Assembly: GCA_905221615.1 (NCBI GenBank)
Contig: CAJNDT010004602.1
Span: 550,994 to 614,993, forward strand
Origin: Symbiodinium sp. CCMP2592
Taxonomy: Eukaryota > Sar > Dinophyceae > Suessiales > Symbiodiniaceae
DNA length: 64,000 nucleotides
Direction: 5' to 3'
Shown here one piece after another: positions 23,886-32,603 of this stretch; the stretch's first letter is position 1, and every line of letters starts with the position of its first letter. Below the pieces are notes generated by a model that ran no database searches, was not told the DNA's origin, and worked only from the letters and a program-made list of their open reading frames with translations. A program made the translations under genes and the position numbers.

Positions 23886-26757
23886 AATCCTTAGACCTGA
23901 CGCTAAGGGACTGGCGGGAGCGGCCAGAGAAGCGCTTCAACCACTGACCCTCTCGTTCCTCAAGCACATGCCACAGTTCGCTTATCTACCAGGTCGGGGG
24001 CTGTCAGACGCGCTAGAACGCGTGGTGCATCACTTGCGTGAGGCTCGATCCCTGTTAGAACAGGCCCACCCCACGAGACATGCCTTGCAACAAGGCACAC
24101 AGGCCCCAGCCTTAGTCGGCGGCCTCACCTTTTCTCTAGACCTCAGCCAAGCGTTTGACACAGTCTCTCGCCAAGAGATCATCGACCTTCTTCAGAGAGA
24201 AGGGGCAGATCAGGACACAGTCCACCTCGTTCAGGCTCTACATGACGGGTCTCGTTATGTCCTTCACGCGCAGGGAGATTCCACCTCTGTTGAAACCACA
24301 GCAGGCATTAAACAAGGATGTAAGCTCGCCCCCACACTTTTCTCGTTCCTTACAGGTGACCTTTTCCGCTCTCTGGTTGACCTTTTCGGTGCTGAGCAGG
24401 TCTTGAAATTCCTGACAGGATATGCCGATGATCTCACGCTCCATCGGACTATCCGCTCTGACAAGGACCTCAGGGCCATTCATGCGCTCATCGCAGCGCT
24501 ACTTGAGGAGGTCCGCAAACACCGCCTACGAGTCAACATTAGCAAGTGCGTCATCTTGGTAAAGTTAGCGGGTAGAGAATCCCAAAACGTGATGAACAAA
24601 CACGGCTGCTGGATCATAAACTCCAAGGGCGAGCAGGTTCGCGGATGGCGCATCAGGCCCAATAAATCGTTCCCCGCCTTCCAGTGGGTCTCCTGTAGCA
24701 AGTACCTGGGGGTTATGATCTCCTACAACCACTTCGAGCTGCAGTCCTTGCATTACCGCATAGGGGAAGCAAAGCAAAAGCTGCATCAAGTCCGCCAATT
24801 TGTCTACAATCGCCGGTATGCGAGCACCATGTCGAGACTCAAGGTTCGGCAAAGCACAGTCCTGAGCACACTGACGACAGGCCTCTCAGATGTCGGACTC
24901 AGCGAGGAGTCGGCAAAGCAGCTACGCAGTTCGCATGCTTACAAGGTGCGATCAGTGCTGAACTTGCCAGCACATACCAGCCGCATCACCACTAAGGATC
25001 TCTTCCAGCTTTATAGCATTCAGGACCCGGTTCAAGCGACGCAGGTCAAGCTCAGGAAGAGACTCCGCAAACTTGAGCGACGCGCAGCCAGAAGCCCAGA
25101 TATCACAACCGAGCCTTCTGTTTTGCAAGTCATCCGGGACAAGCTGCATTTCCTATCACAACTCCCTGAAGCAGCTGAACACCCTGTAGCCCTACATGCG
25201 TGCACACTCTGCGATGCCTCTTTCGAGACAGCAAACGGGTTACATTTACACAAGTCGCGAGTGCATCCAGCCAGCATTGACCGATTTGTGCCATCAAGCT
25301 TCGATCGACAACTCCACGCGGTGGATGGGATGCCGCAATGCGCCGCTTGCATGCGCAAATTTCATCAATGGAAAGGTCTTCGTGACCACTTGTTGTCAGG
25401 AGCATGCCCGGAACCCCAGAAGCTTCGAACTCTGAACGCGACTGACAAACACTCAAGTCACCCTGAGGTAAGGACCCTTTCTCAGCTGCGACAGGACATT
25501 GCCCAACTCCCACAACATCGAATAGCGGTTCTCTCAAAGACAGCGGAGGCCCGGGTCCTGATCCATCGGTGCCTCACGTGTGACTTCTGGACTTTCGATC
25601 ACACTAAAGTCAAGTCACACTTCCGTCAGGCGCATCCTAAGGACTGGTCAAGGCTGCACAAGCGCGCAGTCTCTATATGTCAGGGTTTCTCGCCTCACCT
25701 TGCCAAGGGACACCCGTGCTCATTCTGCGGTTACAAGGTCTACGATCGCAGACTGCACCCGGAGCAATGCCCCGTGCTTTATCAGGTTAGCACACAGTGG
25801 CTGCGAGGGCAACCGGAGGTGGAGGAAGCTGCTACTGCTCCCCCCTCCAAGCCCCAAGAGAAGTCACTGGCCCACTTCTTTAAGTCACGGTCGAATGGCA
25901 CAGCCTCCAATCAGTCGAGCACAGCTCGTCAACCCCCGACAGACAAGCAGGAGTCCATTTCGCAGTCCTCTGGACATGCGGCAATGCGACCCGAAGGAGT
26001 GCACAAGCGCGCTCTGACTAACACGTCAAACTCGTGTTACGCTAATGCCCTGTTCCAGGCTCTGCATCAGATCTCGAGCTTTGGGTATGATCTAGGTGCT
26101 CTCCAGTCCGTCCTGTCCCATCTAGGAGACGAGCGAGCCCCCAGATTACTGAACCTGTTCGGCCTGTTTGAATTTCGCCACGCTATTTCAGGCTGGCGAC
26201 TGGACGGCAGACAGCATGACGTTTCAGAGCTGCTTCTACATATGCAGTCCAAGCCTTTAGGCTCCCTTCAACAAACACAGTGGCAGGGTCGTACAGATGG
26301 TGCAGTTGAGGATTCAGACGTAGGAGTCAGCCCTCTCCTCCTTCCCCTCCCGTCTGGCCCTTTGTCACTATCGATTTGCTTACGGCTGTGGGAATCCCAG
26401 ACCTTTTCCCGTGCGCTTGTCTGGTCACCTGAACTCCTAGCAATTGTGATTTGCCGCTGGCAGGATGGAGTCAAGAACACTCAGCCATGCCTTTGGTCAG
26501 GCCGCACCACGGTGCCCGTATGGACCTCAAGCGATGCTCGAACCCAGCGTCTCTATCAGGTCATAGCAGGAGTTGCCCACTTTGGGGACTCCCTTGCTTC
26601 TGGGCACTACCGCGCTTTTTGGCCGGAGGACCCCGCGGATGCAACCTCTCAGGTTTGGATCTCTGACGACTACAGGCTCCCGGAAAAGGCCTCAGCGGCC
26701 TTGAACCTGTCCATCTCCAGGAATGTCTACATGCTTTTCTTGCAACGAATTCGCTAG
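23881..26757 (+). CDS. LINE RT, zinc fingers and ubiquitin-specific-protease-like domain
   Basis: This 958-codon frame continues the LINE polyprotein; its nominal start is only the frame entry after the duplication. Order: reverse transcriptase with FSLDLSQAFD (about 83-92), GIKQGCKLAP (about 142-151) and YADD (about 181-184); RT thumb and connection; four zinc-finger-like segments (CTLCDASF...HLHKSRVH near 440, CAACMRKF near 486, CLTCDFWTF...HFRQAH near 563, CSFCGYKVY near 615); then a USP/UCH-type domain. That domain has a Cys box LTNTSNSCYANALFQAL (Cys about 719) and a His box HFGDSLASGHYRAFW (His about 909) followed by W.SDD. These match the catalytic Cys and His boxes of deubiquitinases. 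The zinc fingers probably bind nucleic acid. The USP part is unusual in a LINE, and its substrate is unknown. Confidence 0.8.
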   Translation: MGILRPDAKGLAGAAREALQPLTLSFLKHMPQFAYLPGRGLSDALERVVHHLREARSLLEQAHPTRHALQQGTQAPALVGGLTFSLDLSQAFDTVSRQEIIDLLQREGADQDTVHLVQALHDGSRYVLHAQGDSTSVETTAGIKQGCKLAPTLFSFLTGDLFRSLVDLFGAEQVLKFLTGYADDLTLHRTIRSDKDLRAIHALIAALLEEVRKHRLRVNISKCVILVKLAGRESQNVMNKHGCWIINSKGEQVRGWRIRPNKSFPAFQWVSCSKYLGVMISYNHFELQSLHYRIGEAKQKLHQVRQFVYNRRYASTMSRLKVRQSTVLSTLTTGLSDVGLSEESAKQLRSSHAYKVRSVLNLPAHTSRITTKDLFQLYSIQDPVQATQVKLRKRLRKLERRAARSPDITTEPSVLQVIRDKLHFLSQLPEAAEHPVALHACTLCDASFETANGLHLHKSRVHPASIDRFVPSSFDRQLHAVDGMPQCAACMRKFHQWKGLRDHLLSGACPEPQKLRTLNATDKHSSHPEVRTLSQLRQDIAQLPQHRIAVLSKTAEARVLIHRCLTCDFWTFDHTKVKSHFRQAHPKDWSRLHKRAVSICQGFSPHLAKGHPCSFCGYKVYDRRLHPEQCPVLYQVSTQWLRGQPEVEEAATAPPSKPQEKSLAHFFKSRSNGTASNQSSTARQPPTDKQESISQSSGHAAMRPEGVHKRALTNTSNSCYANALFQALHQISSFGYDLGALQSVLSHLGDERAPRLLNLFGLFEFRHAISGWRLDGRQHDVSELLLHMQSKPLGSLQQTQWQGRTDGAVEDSDVGVSPLLLPLPSGPLSLSICLRLWESQTFSRALVWSPELLAIVICRWQDGVKNTQPCLWSGRTTVPVWTSSDARTQRLYQVIAGVAHFGDSLASGHYRAFWPEDPADATSQVWISDDYRLPEKASAALNLSISRNVYMLFLQRIR
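25895..25929 (+). repeat. CACAG motif copy 3
   Basis: ATGGCACAGCCTC at 25895-25907, then GAGCACAGCTCGTC at 25918-25931. In the linker between the last zinc finger and the USP-like domain. Confidence 0.7.
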
Positions 26758-26982
26758 CATCATCGTTAGGTGATGCATTCCGGCCCAGCTTCGTCCTCAA
26801 GGGCAACGCGGGGCGCCCGTGCGTGAGAAGCCTATAGTCAATTGGAAGTTGGCATAGGCCGCCTCACGTCAAGGCCAAGTGCGTCATGAGCGCACGCGGA
26901 CATGCACACACCGCAATTCTTTTTCCTCTCAATCAGCTCGCCCTCTTTTTTGTATAGCTTCCAATCCGACTACTAGGCCGGC
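26758..26982 (+). other. Intergenic spacer
   Basis: Short non-coding gap between the LINE polyprotein and the next ORF. No motif copy and no structure of note seen. Confidence 0.4.
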
Positions 26983-27858
26983 ATGACCGCTTCCCCTGTC
27001 GCAGTCAAGAGTCCGGAGCACAAACGCTCCCGAAACGGCACGGACTATGAGGACGCATCGGGAATGGATTTTTCTGAAGAACCTCCTCTCGAGTCTCTCT
27101 CGCCTGCGGCCAAGGCCGCTGCCCTGCCGAGGCAACAAGACCAGCCGCGCCGCAAATCCGTCCCGAGGCAGAAAGGACCTGGGGCGGTCCAAGGGCTCGG
27201 GCAAGGCACCCAGCCTCGAGCACAATCAGGTGCCATCCAGGCGCTGAGCCCGGAAGAGCTTACCAAAGCCTTCCTTGTGCACGACGACCAAATGAACCTG
27301 CTGCAACACCAGCTGTCATTGGTGTACAAACTTCCTCAAGACCATCAACTCTCGAAGGCATTAGTTGCGTCCGTGAAATCCTGGCAGGGAGGTTTGAAGA
27401 AGCTGCGCCAAGGAGAACCTCACCCCGAGGGATCGTGCTCTAATGCGGTCTCCCTAGTTCTTCTTCACGAACTGACCAAGGGCAACCCTCCAGAACACGT
27501 GGACAAGACGGAGTACGGCAAGCTTCTGAAGGTGGTTGACTCCATGATCAACATCACCACAGACAAGACCAAGCTGGCACAGGACATAGTGCACTGCTCA
27601 GCTAAGCTAAGCCAAACAAGCTCAAGACGCACGTTATCCTTGATTTCAGGGTGGCTATCTACTCAGACCTCCTGCCATACCTCTCCCTTCTCGCCTCCCT
27701 CTTTGACTCCCACGACGGCTTTGAACGCCTGGGACGAAAGGCGCCGGGAGGACTGGCTCGCAAGGCTCGAGGCCGTCCCTGAGTTTGGCCTAGTTGGAGC
27801 ACACAGTGCACTAACTCCCTCAGCACAGCTGATGTTCTGGTCAGTCTTGCACACTTGA
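26983..27858 (+). CDS. Gag-like or hypothetical protein
   Basis: A 291-codon ORF starting at ATG 26983. It has a low-complexity basic N-terminal third (KRSRN, RRKSVPRQK) and a helical middle (about 85-215) without a recognised motif. Near its end a CACAG motif copy lies at 27796-27835. After it, coherent hydrophobic sequence (FVQVPSIVMLIL) continues in a different frame, so the true C-terminus may be lost by a frameshift at the motif. The position next to a LINE and the basic character fit a nucleic-acid-binding gag-like protein, but this is inference only. Confidence 0.45.
   Translation: MTASPVAVKSPEHKRSRNGTDYEDASGMDFSEEPPLESLSPAAKAAALPRQQDQPRRKSVPRQKGPGAVQGLGQGTQPRAQSGAIQALSPEELTKAFLVHDDQMNLLQHQLSLVYKLPQDHQLSKALVASVKSWQGGLKKLRQGEPHPEGSCSNAVSLVLLHELTKGNPPEHVDKTEYGKLLKVVDSMINITTDKTKLAQDIVHCSAKLSQTSSRRTLSLISGWLSTQTSCHTSPFSPPSLTPTTALNAWDERRREDWLARLEAVPEFGLVGAHSALTPSAQLMFWSVLHT
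27796..27835 (+). repeat. CACAG motif copy 4
   Basis: GGAGCACACAGTGCA followed by ACTCCCTCAGCACAGCTGAT. The 20-mer is identical to that at 23259. It coincides with an apparent reading-frame change in the gag-like ORF. Confidence 0.7.
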
Positions 27859-28257
27859 CTTTCGTACAGGTGCCTAGCATCGTTATGCTGATTCTTTCAA
27901 CAAAGTTCCAGCTGCGCATCAAAACGCAGGGGGCCCTTCGAGAGCAATTCATACCGATCTACTCAACTTCCTGAGCGCGCCAGCCTGGCTCGAGCCTCTA
28001 GCACTATGGATCTCACACGGTTTGCGGACCTACCGGGCCCTGACCAAGTCCCACACTTTCTGAATCTGGTACATCAGCTGGACGAGATTCTCAAGCGCAA
28101 GGCCTCGCAACTATACACAGACCCTGGCTCGGCGTCTTCTACCAGTTCTCAGTCTGCTGAACGATGCACTCTGCCCTCTGGCAAGGCCCGTCCTCCAACA
28201 CCGCCAGCTCCTAAACATCGACGAACTGACGCGGCTTCGGAACAGGACGCTAAGTAA
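27859..28257 (+). pseudogene. Frameshifted continuation and short ORF
   Basis: Two short coherent stretches lie in different frames. One (about 27835-27975) follows the gag-like ORF, and one reads through 27950-28060 with LNFLSAPAWLEPLALW. An 83-codon ORF from ATG 28006 to 28257 is Pro/Ser-rich at its end (PPTPPAPKHRR). No domain is recognised. This may be the decayed C-terminal part of the preceding protein. Confidence 0.3.
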
Positions 28258-28381
28258 GCATCTTCAGAGAACTAGGTACTGCCGGTGGAGCCAGCTACCA
28301 GCGAGCAAAACTCATTGCCATGCGTTTTCCTGCATCCGCACTCAGCTGCCTTGCAACTAGGTCACAGGGCTCAAGCTACCA

Positions 28382-29665
28382 GTGGCAGGTAGCACACAGT
28401 GCAGCACGGATTCGTCACAGACGATATCTCCCACTCACGCTGGGATGGATCGTGCTCCCTATCCTGATGGAGTGCATGAGGCTCTTGGTCGGAGCCACAT
28501 GCCTGGACTTCGACGACCGGTTGACCCCCAAGTGACTGCCGCCATCTCACCAGAGCTCCTAGGCGTGAAAATCGCAAAGGGATACGCCAGCGCGGTCTTC
28601 AATTCCAGTGCTGCAAACTTTGTGCTCAAGAAAGTCACGCGGCCGCAGGAAGAGTACATGGCCAGAAGAGAGTTTAGCAGATTATCGCGCTTCCCGCCGA
28701 TCAATACCATCATCGAGGCCTTCTGGCAGCAAGGCCCAACGCTGTTACTGCCACGATTGTACCCTGCCCATATCCCCTCCATGACAACGGACCATGTCGT
28801 CAATCTCGTTGCTGACATCCGGTCTGCCCTCAATGCAGTGCATTCCAGCCAATTGGTCCACGCGGACATCCACATGGGCAACATCATGGTTCGCTATGAC
28901 CCCCCCACCTATGTCTTGATCGATTTTGGAGGTACGGCGGGGGAAAGTGTCTATCCTCTCAGCTTGGGCTACGGCGCCCTCGGCCAGGGAGGAGTGCTTC
29001 ATCGTCCTCCTCACGAGCTCATGGAGCGACCCACCAGGACCGTCAGAGGCGACTACTACAGGCTCAGCAAGACGATCTCCGTCGAAGTCATGGGCAACAA
29101 GTGCTGGCGCAACACTGCGTCGGGCTTCCCGATGCCCCCGAAACTCCCCAAACACCTGCGCGTCGAGCTGGCAGAATGGGAGAACCTCGCTGGCCTCACT
29201 CCACCCAAATGGCCAGAATCTGCCTTTCCCGGAGGAAGCTGGTACGAGACTGCCATCGATCCCTCGATCACAGTGCAAGCCGGCTTGTACGATGAAACCG
29301 GCAATGTTCGTCTGGCCACCGCCGTTTTCTCCTACTCCAGGCAGCAAAAATCCAATGCATCCGGGCTCTTTGGGCCAGAAGATCCCACACGGGCCTCTCT
29401 TGACTCCGGAAGCTGGGAGGAATCTGCCGCTTACGCTCGGTTCTTCCTAGCTTGCAGGCTCCGGACCATGGGCAGCCACATCCGGACTATGTACACAGAG
29501 GTACTGCCGTACCAAAAGTACAGCAACCAGGATGGCTACCTCATGCTGGAGAATCCCCTCGAGCATTCTCCGCCTCCACCACCTCCCCCGGCTGCCAGCT
29601 CGAACGAGCCAGCGCCCTCGACACCGGCTACTGAGCTGCAGGGCATTTGGGCGGAAATGGACTAG
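28382..29665 (+). CDS. Protein-kinase-like protein
   Basis: A 427-codon ORF with the three hallmark motifs of the protein kinase fold. These are a candidate ATP-anchoring Lys in FVLKKV (about 80-85) followed by a Glu in RREFSRL, the catalytic loop HADIHMGN (about 160-167, pattern HxDxxxxN), and DFGG (about 181-184) for metal binding. The spacing and the acidic HxD loop resemble small atypical kinases of the Bud32/RIO or aminoglycoside-kinase-like type more than classical Ser/Thr kinases. The C-terminal half (after about 230) is not recognised and ends in a Pro-run linker. The kinase motifs look intact. Substrate and role in the element are unknown. The nominal start lies next to a CACAG motif, so the true start may be ATG at 28445. 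Confidence 0.6.
   Translation: MAGSTQCSTDSSQTISPTHAGMDRAPYPDGVHEALGRSHMPGLRRPVDPQVTAAISPELLGVKIAKGYASAVFNSSAANFVLKKVTRPQEEYMARREFSRLSRFPPINTIIEAFWQQGPTLLLPRLYPAHIPSMTTDHVVNLVADIRSALNAVHSSQLVHADIHMGNIMVRYDPPTYVLIDFGGTAGESVYPLSLGYGALGQGGVLHRPPHELMERPTRTVRGDYYRLSKTISVEVMGNKCWRNTASGFPMPPKLPKHLRVELAEWENLAGLTPPKWPESAFPGGSWYETAIDPSITVQAGLYDETGNVRLATAVFSYSRQQKSNASGLFGPEDPTRASLDSGSWEESAAYARFFLACRLRTMGSHIRTMYTEVLPYQKYSNQDGYLMLENPLEHSPPPPPPPAASSNEPAPSTPATELQGIWAEMD
28388..28423 (+). repeat. CACAG motif copy 5
   Basis: GTAGCACACAGTGCAGCACGG then GTCACAGAC at 28413-28421. AGCACACAGTGCA is shared with the copy at 27796. Just before the kinase-like coding region. Confidence 0.6.
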
Positions 29666-29848
29666 GCTTCAATCGAAGGACACAGTCCACCCAGCGGCAT
29701 ATGGCACAGCCTCCGCCACGCGGCCACTGTAACCATTTTGTCGCGGAATAGGACACAGTCCAAAACTACCTGAGTCACAGACTCCGTCCCAATGCCTACA
29801 GCACTGGCCTTAGCCCGAGAAAAACCTGAGCATATGTCTTGAGCGCAG
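29666..29848 (+). other. Spacer with CACAG motif copies 6
   Basis: The gap between the kinase-like and dioxygenase-like ORFs holds a dense cluster: GGACACAGTCCA (29678), GCATATGGCACAGCCTCC (29698-29715), GGACACAGTCCA (29751) and GAGTCACAGACTC (29772-29784). It is the richest cluster of the motif in the window. Confidence 0.7.
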
Positions 29849-30886
29849 TTGTCTGCACAATCCAGCTGCCGTTCGCTTGAGCTCGGCTTAGTATCGGTTA
29901 CTGGCTTCCCACTTGCGCGAGCGCACATGGCTGGCGAAGATGACGGCCCAATCCGGGCCATTTCCTTTCCCGCTGTGATCTTCGCAGACTACATGGAGGA
30001 CTACCTCACTCTTTCAGCGCTGAAGTTGTACTGCGAGGAGGCCCAAGTGTCCCTGCCGCCGGCAGCGGGAACATGGCCCTCCAATGACATAACGGCATGG
30101 GCACACAAAGCTCTCCCACCTCTACAGTGGCAGCAATTCGAGAAATATCTCGATTCCATGACTACCATGACCTGCTCCGAGGCAGAGGAAGGCTGCTTGG
30201 TCAATCCCATCCCACACGGAGGACTATTACACATGGTGCCCAAGGCAGAGCAGCTAGCCAGCAGCTGCATCACTTCTCGCTGTCTCTCCATCTGGTCATC
30301 GGTCCGTCAGGTTCTGCAGCACCTACCTTTCGAGGCCCACGACAGATGGGAGTACGCTCCCAGAGCGGCCGGCTCTTCATGTGGCCAGCGCTTTCGGGTT
30401 GGGGCCTTCTGCCGAGTTCTTCCTGGCCTGCTTAAGGAGACGGTTTCCCATCCCAACGTCACTCGACTCTTCAACGCATTCGTGTTCTCATGCCATCCAG
30501 AACACCAGTGGACTTCGCTTGAGGTCTTGGTAGATGTGCACTCCCCACCGCACAAAGATGCTCGCAATGCTGCCTTGGGCACTTTGCTCATCCCGATTTC
30601 GATTTGCGACCAGGGCGGCATATGGATCGAAGACCCTGACGGCTGCGACTACCAGGAGATCCCGCACCAGCAGGGGATGATCCGGGGAAGCTGCTTTGAC
30701 CTACGTGGTCTCAGCCTCCTCTTCCGGCCGGATGCGCTGTGGCACGCAACTCTACCATGGGAAACCTATACTCGAGTCGTTTTGGCGGCCTACACGGTAA
30801 GAGGAGTCTCTCGTTTCTCACCAACGCTGCAACAGCGCCTGACAGAGTTGGGTTTTCGCCTTCCGCTAGGCACTGCAGATGATTAG
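29849..30886 (+). CDS. 2-oxoglutarate/Fe(II) dioxygenase-like protein
   Basis: A 345-codon ORF. Its C-terminal third has the metal and cosubstrate pattern of 2OG-Fe(II) oxygenases: HxD in PPHKDARNA (His 235, Asp 237), a distal His in LWHATLPW (His 299) and a following Arg in TRVVLAAYT (Arg 309). The framing GGIWIEDPDG matches the double-stranded beta-helix core. The same block, with near-identical phrases ARNA, HATLPW and RVVL.AYT, occurs in the long methyltransferase/RT ORF at 46478-42648, where spacing is 63 against 64 residues between HxD and distal His. The first 200 residues are not recognised. The expected chemistry is hydroxylation or oxidative demethylation, but the substrate is unknown. 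ATG choice is uncertain; residue 28 (MAGEDD) is an alternative start. Confidence 0.6.
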   Translation: MSAQSSCRSLELGLVSVTGFPLARAHMAGEDDGPIRAISFPAVIFADYMEDYLTLSALKLYCEEAQVSLPPAAGTWPSNDITAWAHKALPPLQWQQFEKYLDSMTTMTCSEAEEGCLVNPIPHGGLLHMVPKAEQLASSCITSRCLSIWSSVRQVLQHLPFEAHDRWEYAPRAAGSSCGQRFRVGAFCRVLPGLLKETVSHPNVTRLFNAFVFSCHPEHQWTSLEVLVDVHSPPHKDARNAALGTLLIPISICDQGGIWIEDPDGCDYQEIPHQQGMIRGSCFDLRGLSLLFRPDALWHATLPWETYTRVVLAAYTVRGVSRFSPTLQQRLTELGFRLPLGTADD

Positions 30887-30891
30887 TTCGA

Positions 30892-30925
30892 ATGGCACAG
30901 CCTCTTGAGCTGAGACACAGTCTCT
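30892..30925 (+). repeat. CACAG motif copy 7
   Basis: ATGGCACAGCCTC at 30892-30904, nine bases, then GACACAGTCTC. Immediately after the stop of the dioxygenase-like ORF. Confidence 0.75.
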
Positions 30926-31065
30926 GACCATCTCTGCTCGTCGGTTGAGGTTAAAGCAGGAACTAAAGTACATGTGCTTTCTGCACCGCTGTAACTACGT
31001 CACTGCAATTCTTCAGTCCTTCTAGGCTCTAAAGTTCCGCTCTGCCCTACATTCGCCAGCCTGCG

Positions 31066-31728
31066 ATGATGGAAGACGCCTTCGTCCAGCGAATCTTTCA
31101 CTTCCTGACGCCGATGCTTCTAAGCCTCGACTTCTACTTGCAGCTGACGGACCTGGACAGAACAGCCATCGATGGCTCGAGCAGCCAGTCTAGCCTCACA
31201 GGACCAGGCCTCACCCCTACCGAAGATTCGTTTCGCAGGGATAGCCTGACAGCAGCCAGAACGGGCCTCCTGAAACTTCTTCAAGAGTGCTTTAACCACT
31301 GGCCGGCCCTCTCCATCACCTACATCCCCCCACCTGCGCCAGACACACTGGACCCGACGGGCATGCATCTTATCTACGAGGTCACGCAGCCGCGTCTAAA
31401 ACAAGTCCGACGACTTGCCACTGTCAATCGAGTCTGGCATGACCTCATATCAGTCATGATATCTGGTCAAGCCCGCATCAATACAGTGGAACTTCTGGTG
31501 GCGATGTCACGCTTGCGCAAGTCAGGCTCAGTGTCGGTTCGTGAAGGCCAGGACATTTTCTGCCTCCCGGTCTCGATGGCGTTCAGATTGCCGGTCGAGA
31601 CCCTCACTTCACCTCTAGCTCGCACAGCTCCCGCCGCTGCCTACCGCGCCTCGGGCTTCAACGCCTGGCATGCGCTCCTCTTTGACAGCTATGATGACCT
31701 GCAGAATGAGACCGAGCAACAGGACTAA
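31066..31728 (+). CDS. Small element protein, family member 1 (faint F-box-like)
   Basis: A 220-codon ORF of unknown function. It is related by eye to two following ORFs. All three share an early hydrophobic block with aromatic residues (here LTPMLLSLDFYLQLTDL) and a later block of the form L..A..L.A.VNRVWHDL. The later block resembles the C-terminal half of an F-box motif (LxxAxxVCRxW). F-box proteins recruit substrates to SCF ubiquitin ligases. Because only half the motif is matched, I give this as a possibility only. Confidence 0.4.
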   Translation: MMEDAFVQRIFHFLTPMLLSLDFYLQLTDLDRTAIDGSSSQSSLTGPGLTPTEDSFRRDSLTAARTGLLKLLQECFNHWPALSITYIPPPAPDTLDPTGMHLIYEVTQPRLKQVRRLATVNRVWHDLISVMISGQARINTVELLVAMSRLRKSGSVSVREGQDIFCLPVSMAFRLPVETLTSPLARTAPAAAYRASGFNAWHALLFDSYDDLQNETEQQD

Positions 31729-31909
31729 ATGTGCCATTAAGGAGTCTAACTTTTTGAAGCCAGCAACAGTGCTCTCGGCTTGAAAAACTGGGCATCCTCC
31801 GTACCAGTAGGAGTTCGTAGGGCGTGCACTTTGAGTTGAGTTACTTCTCGGCACGCACTCTGCCGCCTGCCAGTTTCTGTCAGCTGGCTCTAAGAGTCTC
31901 CTAACTGCC

Positions 31910-32418
31910 ATGGATGAGCTCTCCCTGCGCCACGCTATGAAACACCTAGGGGTACTCACTCTTGACACTTACGACGCTTCGCCCTACCCCGCCTCCTACT
32001 GGAACGATCTGGACCTGCTTCATGATGAAGCTCGTGCCACGCGTGATCGTCTACGTGATCTACTTCTACGTTGGGCTCGTACGGGCCCCTTCTCGCAGTA
32101 CTCCATTATCGGCGCGACACACTCAGGATCGACCACAATGGAGTGCATGCTCAGCTCGGCATTGTCAATCTCAATCTGCTACAGGCTATACCGCTTGCGG
32201 CGGTCTGCCGTGCGTGGTACTCCGAAATCGCTCGTCTCATAGACGGCAAACCCTGGATTGGGGTGTGGAGAGCCTACATCCATCTGCGAAAGCAAGGAGC
32301 AGGAGTGTTCATTGAAGTTCTGCCGGATCAAGCTGGCACCCTCTCGAGGGAGGCCATCAGCGTCCACTATGAGCAGGTGCACTTCATTCCGACCTCAGTC
32401 TTGCGTCGCCCTCTTTAG
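31910..32418 (+). pseudogene. Family member 2, frameshifted
   Basis: Homology to members 1 and 3 is spread over three frames. The start is MDELSLRHAMKHLG (ATG 31910). The hydrophobic block VPRVIVYVIYFYVGLV is in a second frame (about 32010-32080). A third frame (from about 32090 to the stop at 32418) holds LLQAIPLAAVCRAWYSEIAR, the F-box-like block, which is the best of the three. At least two small indels have broken it. Confidence 0.45.
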
Positions 32419-32423
32419 GTCAG

Positions 32424-32453
32424 ATGGCACAGCCTCAGCCATTTGGTCACAGA
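32424..32453 (+). repeat. CACAG motif copy 8
   Basis: ATGGCACAGCCTC at 32424-32436, nine bases, then GTCACAGACC. Directly after the stop of family member 2. Same layout as copy 7. Confidence 0.75.
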
Positions 32454-32603
32454 CCATGCGACGCGCCGGGCTTTTCTACTCTTAAAAAGGCAAATCTGAT
32501 CAGCGCTGCGGCTCAGCGTTGCAGCTCACAGGTTCGTGCTAAAAGTAGAATTCTCTGCAGTCATTTCCCGGTTTGCTCTCAGCTGCCCTGCCAACCATAG
32601 TGG

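Larger units (their letters stand above)
21899..23947 (+). pseudogene. LINE polyprotein, N part: endonuclease and start of RT
   Basis: A 682-codon frame with an apurinic-type (EEP fold) endonuclease. Motifs are ISWNAGHL at about residue 85, QETHW near 119, VAGDFNTS near 256, QIDFILT near 317 and the terminal GHYPL near 349; this enzyme nicks target DNA in LINE retrotransposition. The start of the reverse transcriptase follows (IPKPGKP, then NLRPLG). The frame then runs into unrelated sequence because of an 8-bp tandem duplication at 23870-23885. The RT continues in the next frame, so the two frames were one ORF. ATG 21899 is the first start after the leader. CACAG motif copies are embedded in frame at about residues 61-73 and 455-470, both in linkers. 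Confidence 0.85.

Noticed and set aside
27796..28410. CACAGTG words resembling a RAG recombination signal heptamer
   Set aside because: No nonamer at 12 or 23 bp spacing, and the surrounding copies of the motif read CACAGCC, CACAGAC or CACAGTC; resemblance is by chance.
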